A DNA stretch of 7,895 nt from an uncultured Ruminococcus sp. (lineage in GTDB: Bacteria; Bacillota_A; Clostridia; Oscillospirales; Ruminococcaceae), in contig CACZPE010000171.1 in NCBI GenBank assembly GCA_902782875.1, positions 1-7,895 of the forward strand. The letters are read 5' to 3'. The notes beneath the pieces were generated by a model, which was not told where the DNA came from, made no database searches, and was given only the letters and a program-made list of their open reading frames with translations. The translations under genes were made by a program, and so were the position numbers. Below are positions 1-7,048 of the stretch, in pieces. Position 1 is the stretch's first letter, and the number at the start of each line of letters is the position of its first letter.

Positions 1-2565
1 GATCTCAATGACAGGAACGTTTTTCATTCGGTGAATAAGACCATAACCGATCTTGCAAGGATATGCGCGGAAGAAACAGGTGTACAGCCGCAGTACAAAC
101 GCTTCGATACTCCTATGAGATATTCTTCTTCGGGCTTGGCTGTCCTCTCATCAGAGCTCCCGCGCATCGTAGTCAAGCAGTCGGAAGCCAATCCTGACGG
201 GATCAGTATCGTGACCGCTCCCGATATCAATACGGAATGTGCATATATATGCTCAGAGATCCGACGTCTCTTTGATCAGGGATATGAGCCAAAAGACATA
301 ACCATACTCTCAAGAAATATGAATTCGGATATTTCTGTATTATCGGAATATTTTGATATGTACGATATACCGTATTATTCCGATAAGAAGACAGATGCTT
401 CCCATATGCCGCTTATTGCAATGATCAACGCCATACTCGTTCTTTCCTCCGGAAAATACAGCACCGACATTATCCTTACACTTGCAAGAACGGGTCTTGT
501 AATAAGCGCAGACGAGGCTGTTGCGCTTGAAAACTATGTGTATACATGGGATATAGAAGGCAAAATGTGGACGAAGCCATTCCCGGATGAGGATATGGAA
601 GAACTGCGTACTAAGCTTTTGTATCCGGTAGAGCTTTTCTCCTCTGCCGAGAGTATCATCGACGGCATTAAGAATATCATTGACAAAACAGATCTCAGGA
701 ACAAGCTGCCTTATGACCGTGATGGGCTCAATGAAGCCGAACTTTCAGAGCTTGAAAACACAAACAAATGGTTATTTGATCAGATAGACGGGATCCTTGC
801 TTCGCTCTCGGATATATCTGAGGAAATAAAGAGCACTTCTGAATTTGCCGATATATTTACTATGATCAGCAACAAAACAGCAGTATCTCCCCCGCCCGCT
901 TCTCTGAATCAGGTAAATGCTCAGCAATCAGATCTAGCTCGTCCGTCTATGCCTAAAGTTGTCTTTGTAATGAATGCAGTAGATGGCATATTCCCGTATG
1001 TCCCTACAGACAGCAAAACATTCAGCGAGACCGAAAGAGATTTCTTCCGCGAAAAGTCACATGACCTTTCGGGCGATATGAGACTTCGTATATCAGAAGA
1101 ACGCTTCAATGCATATAAAGCGATTTGCGCTTCTTCCGAAAAGTTATATATATCCTATTCAAAGGCAAATAACGCATCGCCATCGGTATATATACAGAAA
1201 ATAGAAAAGATATTCCCGGATGTAACAAAGACAGATCTGTGTGCTTCTGCTGATGATCTGTTCAATATACTTGCGCTTACACCGGAAGCTGCATATGCTC
1301 ATGCCGCACAGCTCAAACTGTCCGATGATATGTATTATACCGCAAGAACAGTTCTTTCATCCGATGATGAATACTCGCACCGTTTCTCATTGCTTGATAC
1401 AGCAATAGATTCTGCAAATTCCGAACACAGACTGTCGAACGGGATACCCGAACAGCTTTTCGGGAAAAGACTCAAGATCTCCCCGACTTCTGCTGAGAAA
1501 TATGCTAAATGCCCGTTCCGCTTCTTCGTTGAAAATGGTCTCAGACTTAATAAGCCTCAGAAGAAAAAGCTCAATGAGCTCGAATGGGGAAAGATAGTAC
1601 ACAAATGCATGGAGCGCTTCACAAAGCCTCATAAAGGCGAAACACCGGAGCAGTGCAAGGCACGCATATCTCATATGAACAGAGATGAGATATCCGCTGC
1701 CATCGACAGATATATAGACGATTATATCCATGAACAGTTCAGAGAAGAGTTTAAAGCTACGGATATGGATATATACCTTTCCAGACTGCGCACACAGACC
1801 GTGACATTTGCCTGCCGACTGCGCAACGAAATGGCTGTATCAGAGTTTGTTCCTGTAATGTTTGAAAAGGATATATCACATAACAGCACAGAACATATCA
1901 GTTTTATCGGTAAGGTAGACCGTATTGATACCTTTACCCATGAGGGACACAAATATATCCGCGTGATAGACTATAAGACAGGCCAAAAGCAGCTTGATGT
2001 GAATGATATCGCCAACGGACTCAATATACAGATGCTTCTATATCTGTTTGAAGCTGTGAGCGATGAACAGATCGGCGGCGAATATGCAGGTGTCCTTTAT
2101 GCGCGCATAACACATCCTGGAGCGGTAGACGAGCGTGAGCCGAGTGATGAACAACTGCAGAAAAAGTTAAAAGATGATCTTCGTATGGATGGACTTATCC
2201 TTGATGACAAAAAGATAATCCAGGCTATGGAGCCATCGCTGATAGATGCACTTGAAAAAAGCACAGCATATAAGGGAGAATTCATCCCGGTAGATGTGAA
2301 CAGCACTAAAAGCGGTGCAACAATAAAGGGCAAAATAAAAGACAAGGCACATTTTGAAGAGTTGAAGAATATGATCTATACCCAGCTCCGTGAGATGTCT
2401 GAGAATGTATATAACGGCATCATACCTGCTTCTCCTCTTGAAGCAGAAGGCATGACCACTACATGCGAGCAGTGCGATATTCGTGATATATGTCTCAATA
2501 CCGATCCGGTGTCAAGGAAGAGAGTCAAATTCAGATCCAAACTTGATGATCCTACAGGAGAATAA
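1..2565 (+). CDS. addB: ATP-dependent helicase/nuclease subunit B (AddB), 5'-truncated by the window edge
   Basis: AddB pairs with AddA to form the helicase-nuclease that processes DNA double-strand ends for RecA-mediated repair. In B. subtilis its nuclease domain cuts one of the two strands. The frame is open from base 1, and the GTG at 31 is internal, so 854 C-terminal residues are visible. Seen here, in fragment numbering: the helicase-like block VFVMNAVDGIFP (321-332) and LYISY (382-386). The first iron-sulfur cysteine is C504 in KCPFRFF. The RecB-type nuclease domain shows G530/H534, D640 in GKVDRID, D657-Y-K659 and Q677/Y681. The last three cysteines are C822, C825 and C831 (C-x2-C-x5-C). 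The 318-residue gap between C504 and C822 closely matches my recollection of B. subtilis AddB (C801 and C1121), so about 300 residues, including the N-terminal Walker A region, are missing. No frameshift or lost catalytic residue is visible. addA follows after 2 bp, so the genes are surely co-transcribed. Confidence 0.95.
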   Translation, partial: DLNDRNVFHSVNKTITDLARICAEETGVQPQYKRFDTPMRYSSSGLAVLSSELPRIVVKQSEANPDGISIVTAPDINTECAYICSEIRRLFDQGYEPKDITILSRNMNSDISVLSEYFDMYDIPYYSDKKTDASHMPLIAMINAILVLSSGKYSTDIILTLARTGLVISADEAVALENYVYTWDIEGKMWTKPFPDEDMEELRTKLLYPVELFSSAESIIDGIKNIIDKTDLRNKLPYDRDGLNEAELSELENTNKWLFDQIDGILASLSDISEEIKSTSEFADIFTMISNKTAVSPPPASLNQVNAQQSDLARPSMPKVVFVMNAVDGIFPYVPTDSKTFSETERDFFREKSHDLSGDMRLRISEERFNAYKAICASSEKLYISYSKANNASPSVYIQKIEKIFPDVTKTDLCASADDLFNILALTPEAAYAHAAQLKLSDDMYYTARTVLSSDDEYSHRFSLLDTAIDSANSEHRLSNGIPEQLFGKRLKISPTSAEKYAKCPFRFFVENGLRLNKPQKKKLNELEWGKIVHKCMERFTKPHKGETPEQCKARISHMNRDEISAAIDRYIDDYIHEQFREEFKATDMDIYLSRLRTQTVTFACRLRNEMAVSEFVPVMFEKDISHNSTEHISFIGKVDRIDTFTHEGHKYIRVIDYKTGQKQLDVNDIANGLNIQMLLYLFEAVSDEQIGGEYAGVLYARITHPGAVDEREPSDEQLQKKLKDDLRMDGLILDDKKIIQAMEPSLIDALEKSTAYKGEFIPVDVNSTKSGATIKGKIKDKAHFEELKNMIYTQLREMSENVYNGIIPASPLEAEGMTTTCEQCDIRDICLNTDPVSRKRVKFRSKLDDPTGE
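2556..2560 (+). promoter_or_regulatory. Ribosome binding site of addA
   Basis: AGGAG lies 7 bases before the ATG at 2568, inside the last codons of addB. It fixes the addA start and fits translational coupling between the two subunits, which are needed in equal amounts. Confidence 0.85.
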
Positions 2566-2567
2566 CT

Positions 2568-5500
2568 ATGGCTATTAACTGGACAAAAGAGCAGTCCGAG
2601 GCGATATCTCATACCGGTGAAGCTTTGCTTTTATCTGCAGCTGCAGGCAGCGGAAAAACTACGGTACTTATAGAGCGCCTGCGCAGATTACTTGCAGATC
2701 CCGAAAGCGGCGTAACATCAGATAATATCATCGTAGTTACTTTCACAAGAGAAGCCGCTGCGCAGATGAAACACCGTCTCCAGACCCAGCTGTCTGAATC
2801 TCTGTCCGATCCCGATATCACTCCCGAGATAGCTCAGCATATCTCTGCGCAGCTATCGCTTATTTCGGCTGCCAATATTTCTACTATACATTCATTCTGT
2901 TTCAGGCTCATACGAGAATATGCCGGCGTACTTGGCATTGACCCCGGATTTGGCATAGCTGAACAGCAGCAGGAGGATACTATAGTAAAAGCCGCTCTTG
3001 ACAGTGTGTTCGATGAAATGTGCGCAAATGAAAATGACAAGGACAAGATCACACGTCTTTCCGAAATGTTTGCACCCGACAATAAAAACTCCAATGCACT
3101 CAAGGAGATCATACTGGAAATACGCAGAAAGCTGCTTGCACTTCCCTTCCCCGATATATTCGGGGAAAACGTCACAGAACGCTATCTTAACGGCATACTG
3201 AAGGATACGGGATTTCTGCGTGAATATGCTGAAATGATACTGAATGATCTCAGACGTGCATATGGATATGCGGATGCTGCAGTGAGATTCATAGAAGAAA
3301 ACTGCGACATGGAGGATAAGAGCAAGGCCAAACTGCGCATGAACTTTATCCATGACCGTGATGAGATCGGAAGCATCATAAAGATCTATGAGAAAAAGTC
3401 AGAAGACCCTGTCTCTGTTCTTGACCCAGCCGAAATAGACCTTGAGAGCTTTAACGTAAGTTCATTCACACTTGACAACGGAATGAACAGCACGGATATA
3501 CTCAAGAAAAACCTAAAGGACAAATACCGTGAAATATGTGAAAAATATCTGAGATTTTCTGCTGCAAGCAAGAATAAGAAAGACACTCCTACCGAGCTTT
3601 TCACTCTTGAACAGATAAAGAGCGATTATCGCATACATGCAGAAGTATCTGAACTGATATTCGATATTATAGAAAGGCTGCGCAAAGCCGAAAGTGACCT
3701 TAAAGCAGAGCATAATGTACTTGGCTTCAGTGATGCGGAACAATATGCATGCGCTTTGCTTTGCAGGCATGACGGAGAAATAATGCCCACCGAGCTTGCT
3801 CTGGAATTGCAGAAAAGATATTCGCTCATCATGGTAGATGAATTTCAGGATTCCACAAAGATACAGGAGCTTATTTTCCGTATGCTGTCTTTGGGAGGCA
3901 CTGCATCATCCGCAGGAAGCAATTTCTTTGCTGTCGGTGATATTAAGCAGTCGATATACCGCTTCCGTGCAGCTGAACCCGGATTGTTCAGTAATAATCT
4001 GAAAAATGATGCTTTGAAAAAGGTATTGCTCAATACAAATTACCGTTCATCAAAGCAAATAGTTGATTTTGTCAACAACGCATTCAATGCAGTTATGTCA
4101 CAAAAGTGCGGCGGTATCGACTATGGCGAGAATGATTCCCTGATATTCGGAAATACCAATACCGCTATGGATAAGACAGAGGTAATAGTCATAGATGAAG
4201 AAGCAGCCGGTGCATCTGATACAGATTCATACAAACAAGCAGAATGCACTGCTGTAGCAAACCGAATATACCAGCTTATTGAAGGCGGCACACCACCTGA
4301 GGATATCTGCATACTAACCAGAAGAAATTCCACCATCAAGGACTTTGGAAAGGCTCTCGGACGGCTTGGGATATCATATGAAGGCTCAACATCGGATTCT
4401 ATACTTGAGACAGGAGAAGTCAAGACTATACTGAATTTCCTCAGGATACTCAACAATCCTTCGCTCAATATCCCTATGGGAGCTGTGCTCATGTCGCCGC
4501 TGTTCGGATTTACTGCGGATGATATGGCGATGCTTCGCCTGGCTGACCGCACACAGGATATATACAAGTGCGTCAAGCTTTGTGCAGAGCGTGAAGACTC
4601 TCTCGGTGAGATGTGCAGACGATTCGGCGAGATATTCAATGCACTCCGTTCATTTTCTATAACTCATACCCCCGAGGAGATAATATACGAGATATATCGC
4701 CGTACTTATGCAATATCTGTCTATTCCGTATTTCCGGATGGTTCTCAGCGTGGGCTTAATCTGTACAAGTTCGCACAGCTTGCAGAGCAATACAGTAATT
4801 CTGTAAACGGCATCGGACGCAATCTAGGCGGATTCATACGGCGCATGAATACACTTGACGAGAATAAAAGCAGCATAGAAGCCCCTGACAACACTTCCGG
4901 CAAAGCAGTAAAGATAATGACATTCCATAAATCAAAGGGGCTTGAATTCCCGTATGTTTTCATCTGTGACAACTCACGGAAATTCAAAAAAGGAACGTCG
5001 TCGATCGTTTTTGATTCGACCTACGGAATAGCTTTTGATATAACCGAAGCTGTGGGAGCAGACGGCATGAAGAAGAATTATACTTCCATGCCCGCTAAAG
5101 TCCTGAGAGAACGATATAACAATTCTCTCAGAGATGAAGAAATGATGCTGCTGTATGTAGGTCTTACCCGTGCAAAAAACAAGCTTGTCATCACAAGATA
5201 TGAAGGCGGTACCTACACAAAAAAACAGCTTGCCAACAGTGCGCTTGTCTGTGAAGGCAAAAACGATCTTTCGATAATGAACGGTTCATGCTTTGCTGAA
5301 TGGATAGATACTATACTGCATTTTGAAGACGGTCTGACAGAATACATCCATTTCAATGAAGATAAAGATGCTCAGAATATTGTTAAGGAACCGCTGCTGC
5401 TCGCAGACGAAGCAGCAATGCTCAGAGATACTCTTGAGAAGTATAAGGAGCTAAATATACGCTCATCAGGAATAGCTGCAAAATTCACTGTATCAAAGCT

Positions 5501-6101
5501 TACTCATAAGAATAATGAGAGTGAAGAAGAGCCCGAGGAACAGCGTACTGTTTCACGTCCGCGCCTCGGACAGCTTACAGGCACATCAAGAGGTACTGCC
5601 TATCATACATTTATGGAGCTGTGCAGCTTTTCGGAACTGCACAAACGGCCTGATATTGATCTGATAAATTCTGAAAAGAAACGTCTTCTGGCAAAAATGT
5701 CGGAAGAAGAGATACGCTGCATCGATCCAAAGCACATATTGAAATTTGCTGTATCTTCCCTTTTCGCGCGTATGACAGGAGAGATCTTCAAAGAACGACA
5801 GTTCCTTGCAAGAACATCGGATATCATCAGCAGTCCTGAAGAATATGATCTATTCGGTATTTCTTCGGGTGATACCATGATACAGGGCATAGCCGATCTT
5901 ATATTCTATGATGATACTTTAGATGGATATGTCCTGGTAGATTATAAAACGGACAGATATGTATCGCCTGATGAACTCAGTAAACTGTACTCAAAGCAAT
6001 TACAGTTATATGCCCGGGCATTTGACAGGATACTTGACAAGCCGGTGCGTGAATGCTATATCTTCTCATTTGAACACGGAGAGATACCCATAGCAATATG
6101 A
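2568..6101 (+). CDS. addA: ATP-dependent helicase/nuclease subunit A (AddA), complete
   Basis: AddA is the superfamily 1A (UvrD-like) 3'-5' helicase motor and second nuclease of the AddAB complex, which unwinds and resects broken DNA in the cytoplasm. The 1177 residues are slightly fewer than B. subtilis AddA (about 1230). Domains in order: Q motif (W5, Q9); Walker A AAAGSGKT (24-31, catalytic K30); motif Ia VVTFTREAAAQMK; Walker B VDEFQD with D424-E425; motif III FAVGDIKQSIYRFR (454-467); motif IV NTNYRSS with R493; motif V KIMTFHKSKGLEF (782-794); motif VI LLYVGLTRAKNK with R868; and a C-terminal RecB-type nuclease with GTAYHTFME (H1013, E1017), D1110, D1125-Y-K1127 and Q1144-x-Q1146-x-Y1148. 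All catalytic positions look intact. The ATG at 2568 is chosen for its AGGAG site and because WTKEQ just after it is the usual family N-terminus. It lies 2 bp behind addB. A 51-bp gap with a perfect hairpin separates it from the next gene. Confidence 0.97.
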   Translation: MAINWTKEQSEAISHTGEALLLSAAAGSGKTTVLIERLRRLLADPESGVTSDNIIVVTFTREAAAQMKHRLQTQLSESLSDPDITPEIAQHISAQLSLISAANISTIHSFCFRLIREYAGVLGIDPGFGIAEQQQEDTIVKAALDSVFDEMCANENDKDKITRLSEMFAPDNKNSNALKEIILEIRRKLLALPFPDIFGENVTERYLNGILKDTGFLREYAEMILNDLRRAYGYADAAVRFIEENCDMEDKSKAKLRMNFIHDRDEIGSIIKIYEKKSEDPVSVLDPAEIDLESFNVSSFTLDNGMNSTDILKKNLKDKYREICEKYLRFSAASKNKKDTPTELFTLEQIKSDYRIHAEVSELIFDIIERLRKAESDLKAEHNVLGFSDAEQYACALLCRHDGEIMPTELALELQKRYSLIMVDEFQDSTKIQELIFRMLSLGGTASSAGSNFFAVGDIKQSIYRFRAAEPGLFSNNLKNDALKKVLLNTNYRSSKQIVDFVNNAFNAVMSQKCGGIDYGENDSLIFGNTNTAMDKTEVIVIDEEAAGASDTDSYKQAECTAVANRIYQLIEGGTPPEDICILTRRNSTIKDFGKALGRLGISYEGSTSDSILETGEVKTILNFLRILNNPSLNIPMGAVLMSPLFGFTADDMAMLRLADRTQDIYKCVKLCAEREDSLGEMCRRFGEIFNALRSFSITHTPEEIIYEIYRRTYAISVYSVFPDGSQRGLNLYKFAQLAEQYSNSVNGIGRNLGGFIRRMNTLDENKSSIEAPDNTSGKAVKIMTFHKSKGLEFPYVFICDNSRKFKKGTSSIVFDSTYGIAFDITEAVGADGMKKNYTSMPAKVLRERYNNSLRDEEMMLLYVGLTRAKNKLVITRYEGGTYTKKQLANSALVCEGKNDLSIMNGSCFAEWIDTILHFEDGLTEYIHFNEDKDAQNIVKEPLLLADEAAMLRDTLEKYKELNIRSSGIAAKFTVSKLTHKNNESEEEPEEQRTVSRPRLGQLTGTSRGTAYHTFMELCSFSELHKRPDIDLINSEKKRLLAKMSEEEIRCIDPKHILKFAVSSLFARMTGEIFKERQFLARTSDIISSPEEYDLFGISSGDTMIQGIADLIFYDDTLDGYVLVDYKTDRYVSPDELSKLYSKQLQLYARAFDRILDKPVRECYIFSFEHGEIPIAI

Positions 6102-6109
6102 ACGGATAA

Positions 6110-6140
6110 CGCTCCATACAGATCTTGGCTGTATGGAGCG
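6110..6140. repeat. Perfect 12-bp inverted repeat between addA and the alkD-like gene
   Basis: The arm CGCTCCATACAG (6110-6121) and its exact reverse complement CTGTATGGAGCG (6129-6140) flank the 7-base loop ATCTTGG. An RNA hairpin is very likely on the + strand. No T tract follows (the next bases are GGAAAGGCAA), and the opposite strand has none either, so it is not a standard intrinsic terminator. Its 3' arm ends two bases before the AAAGG ribosome binding site of the next gene. Possible roles are a processing or stabilising element, a translation control hairpin, or an operator; the sequence alone does not decide. Confidence 0.85.
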
Positions 6141-6142
6141 GG

Positions 6143-6147
6143 AAAGG
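6143..6147 (+). promoter_or_regulatory. Ribosome binding site of the alkD-like gene
   Basis: AAAGG lies 5 bases before the ATG at 6153, with further purines upstream (GGGAAAGG, 6140-6147). Its first G at 6140 is also the last base of the hairpin, so folding could affect ribosome access. Confidence 0.65.
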
Positions 6148-6152
6148 CAAGA

Positions 6153-6845
6153 ATGATACATGACTATATAAGAGAGCGTTTGTTCTCATTACAGGATATA
6201 GAATACCAACAGCTCCAGCTTAAGATCTGTACAACAGCATCTGAAATGATAGGAGTACGCACACCAGAGCTCAAAAAGCTCGCCAATGAACTGAGCAAAC
6301 GTGAAGATACGGCTCTCTTCCTTGATGATCTTCCTCACAGATACTTTGAAGAAGATCAGCTTCATGCATTCATCACAGCAAATATAAAGGATATGGATGT
6401 TTGTATGGATAAGGTCTGTCGATTTCTTCCATATGTAAACAATTGGGCTACATGTGACCAGCTTTGTCCCAAGGTATTTGCGCGTCATAAGGATAAGCTG
6501 CTCGGATACATATACAAATGGATAGAGTCCGGAAGCACATATGAGATACGCTTTGCAGTGAAGATGCTGATGTCTCATTTTCTGGATGAGGATTATGATA
6601 TAAAATATCCGGAACTTGTGGCGCATATACATTCGGATGAATATTATGTCCGCATGATGATAGCATGGTATTTTGCGACGGCTCTTGCTAAGCAGTATGA
6701 TACCGCTATTAAGTTCATCGAAGAAAAAAGGCTTGATGAATGGGTACATAATAAAGCGATAAGCAAGGCGATTGAAAGCTTCCGTGTATCTGATGATCAC
6801 AAGGAATATCTGAAGACTCTCAGAATAAAAAAGAATAATAAATAG
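6153..6845 (+). CDS. DNA alkylation repair protein, AlkD-like HEAT-repeat DNA glycosylase family
   Basis: The protein has 230 residues, the normal length for this family, which excises positively charged alkylated bases such as 3- and 7-methylpurines without flipping them out. The N-terminus has the family pattern of a D-x-x-Y helix (D15, Y18) followed by IGVRTPELKKLANEL (33-47). The rest reads as stacked amphipathic helices. The catalytic set known from Bacillus cereus AlkD (W109, D113, R148, W187, as I recall it) appears to be present as W98 and D102 in NNWATCDQL, R133 in YEIRFAVKML, and W172 in MMIAWYFAT. The W-D spacing of 4 and the R-W spacing of 39 are the same as in AlkD. The ATG at 6153 is the first in frame and has a nearby AAAGG. 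The gene is 51 bp behind addA on the same strand and ends at a strong terminator, so it is probably the last gene of the repair operon. Substrate range cannot be read from the sequence, and the family includes members with altered or lost activity. Confidence 0.88.
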   Translation: MIHDYIRERLFSLQDIEYQQLQLKICTTASEMIGVRTPELKKLANELSKREDTALFLDDLPHRYFEEDQLHAFITANIKDMDVCMDKVCRFLPYVNNWATCDQLCPKVFARHKDKLLGYIYKWIESGSTYEIRFAVKMLMSHFLDEDYDIKYPELVAHIHSDEYYVRMMIAWYFATALAKQYDTAIKFIEEKRLDEWVHNKAISKAIESFRVSDDHKEYLKTLRIKKNNK

Positions 6846-6874
6846 AAAAAACCTTCCCTTTTGGGAAGGTTTTT
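6846..6874. terminator. Bidirectional intrinsic terminator between the alkD-like gene and tRNA-Thr
   Basis: The stem ACCTTCCC (6851-6858) pairs perfectly with GGGAAGGT (6863-6870) around a TTTT loop. It is preceded by an A run (6846-6851) and followed by a T run (6870-6874). On the + strand it directly follows the alkD-like stop codon. Read on the - strand, the A run becomes a six-T tract, and the hairpin starts two bases after the encoded CCA of the tRNA. It should therefore end transcription of both converging units. Confidence 0.92.
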
Positions 6875-6876
6875 CA

Positions 6877-6952
6877 TGGAGCTGATTGCCGGATTTGAAC
6901 CGGCGACCTCATCCTTACCAAGGATGTGCTCTACCAACTGAGCTAAATCAGC
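6877..6952 (-). tRNA. tRNA-Thr (anticodon GGT), CCA encoded
   Basis: The reverse complement folds into a complete cloverleaf. It has acceptor stem GCTGATT/AATCAGC (7 bp), D stem GCTC/GAGC with loop AGTTGGTA, anticodon stem CATCC/GGATG with loop TTGGTAA, variable loop AGGTC, and T stem GCCGG/CCGGC with loop TTCAAAT. All stems are fully paired. The anticodon GGT occupies 6919-6917 and reads ACC and ACU threonine codons. The discriminator base is T (complement of 6880), followed by an encoded CCA (6879-6877). The terminator hairpin starts two bases further on, so a primary transcript needs little 3' trimming. Confidence 0.98.
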
Positions 6953-7048
6953 ACCAACAACTATTATAGTATACTATATTTGCTGCTTGTATTATACTTG
7001 TTTATGTAAATTAAATATGAACATTTATAGTTTGCGTTCAAGATTGAA
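6953..7048. other. AT-rich intergenic region between tRNA-Thr and the solute-binding-like gene
   Basis: These 96 bp carry no credible ORF. They hold two TATAAT boxes on the - strand (6968-6963 and 6996-6991) and a self-complementary 14-mer TATAGTATACTATA at 6965-6978 that overlaps the nearer box. A 6-bp inverted repeat, GTTCAA/TTGAAC with a 2-base gap (7036-7049), overlaps the stop codon of the gene to the right. I see no hairpin with a T tract that would end the upstream - strand gene before the tRNA. Confidence 0.7.
6963..6996 (-). promoter_or_regulatory. Candidate promoter region of tRNA-Thr
   Basis: On the - strand a perfect -10 hexamer TATAAT at 6968-6963 would place the transcript start about 4 bases before the tRNA 5' end, but no good -35 box is found at 16-18 bp. 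A second TATAAT at 6996-6991 has a partial -35 match TTCATA (7021-7016) at a long 19-bp spacing. Either could drive the tRNA; the -35 evidence is weak for both. Confidence 0.4.

Noticed and set aside
31..33. GTG as the true start of addB
   Set aside because: The frame is open from base 1, and comparison of cysteine positions with B. subtilis AddB implies that about 300 residues lie further upstream.
4121..4639. 172-codon open frame opposite addA
   Set aside because: It covers conserved helicase sequence of addA and shows serine-rich shadow composition with no recognisable domain.
6110..6140. Inverted repeat as an intrinsic terminator of addBA
   Set aside because: No T run follows the stem on either strand, and the downstream ribosome binding site starts immediately after it.
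6189..6800. 203-codon open frame opposite the alkD-like gene
   Set aside because: It lies wholly inside a well-supported gene, has no ribosome binding site and has a composition typical of a reverse-strand shadow.
6877..6952. tRNA-Thr as an integration site of a mobile element
   Set aside because: No integrase gene and no direct repeat of the tRNA 3' end are visible in the window.
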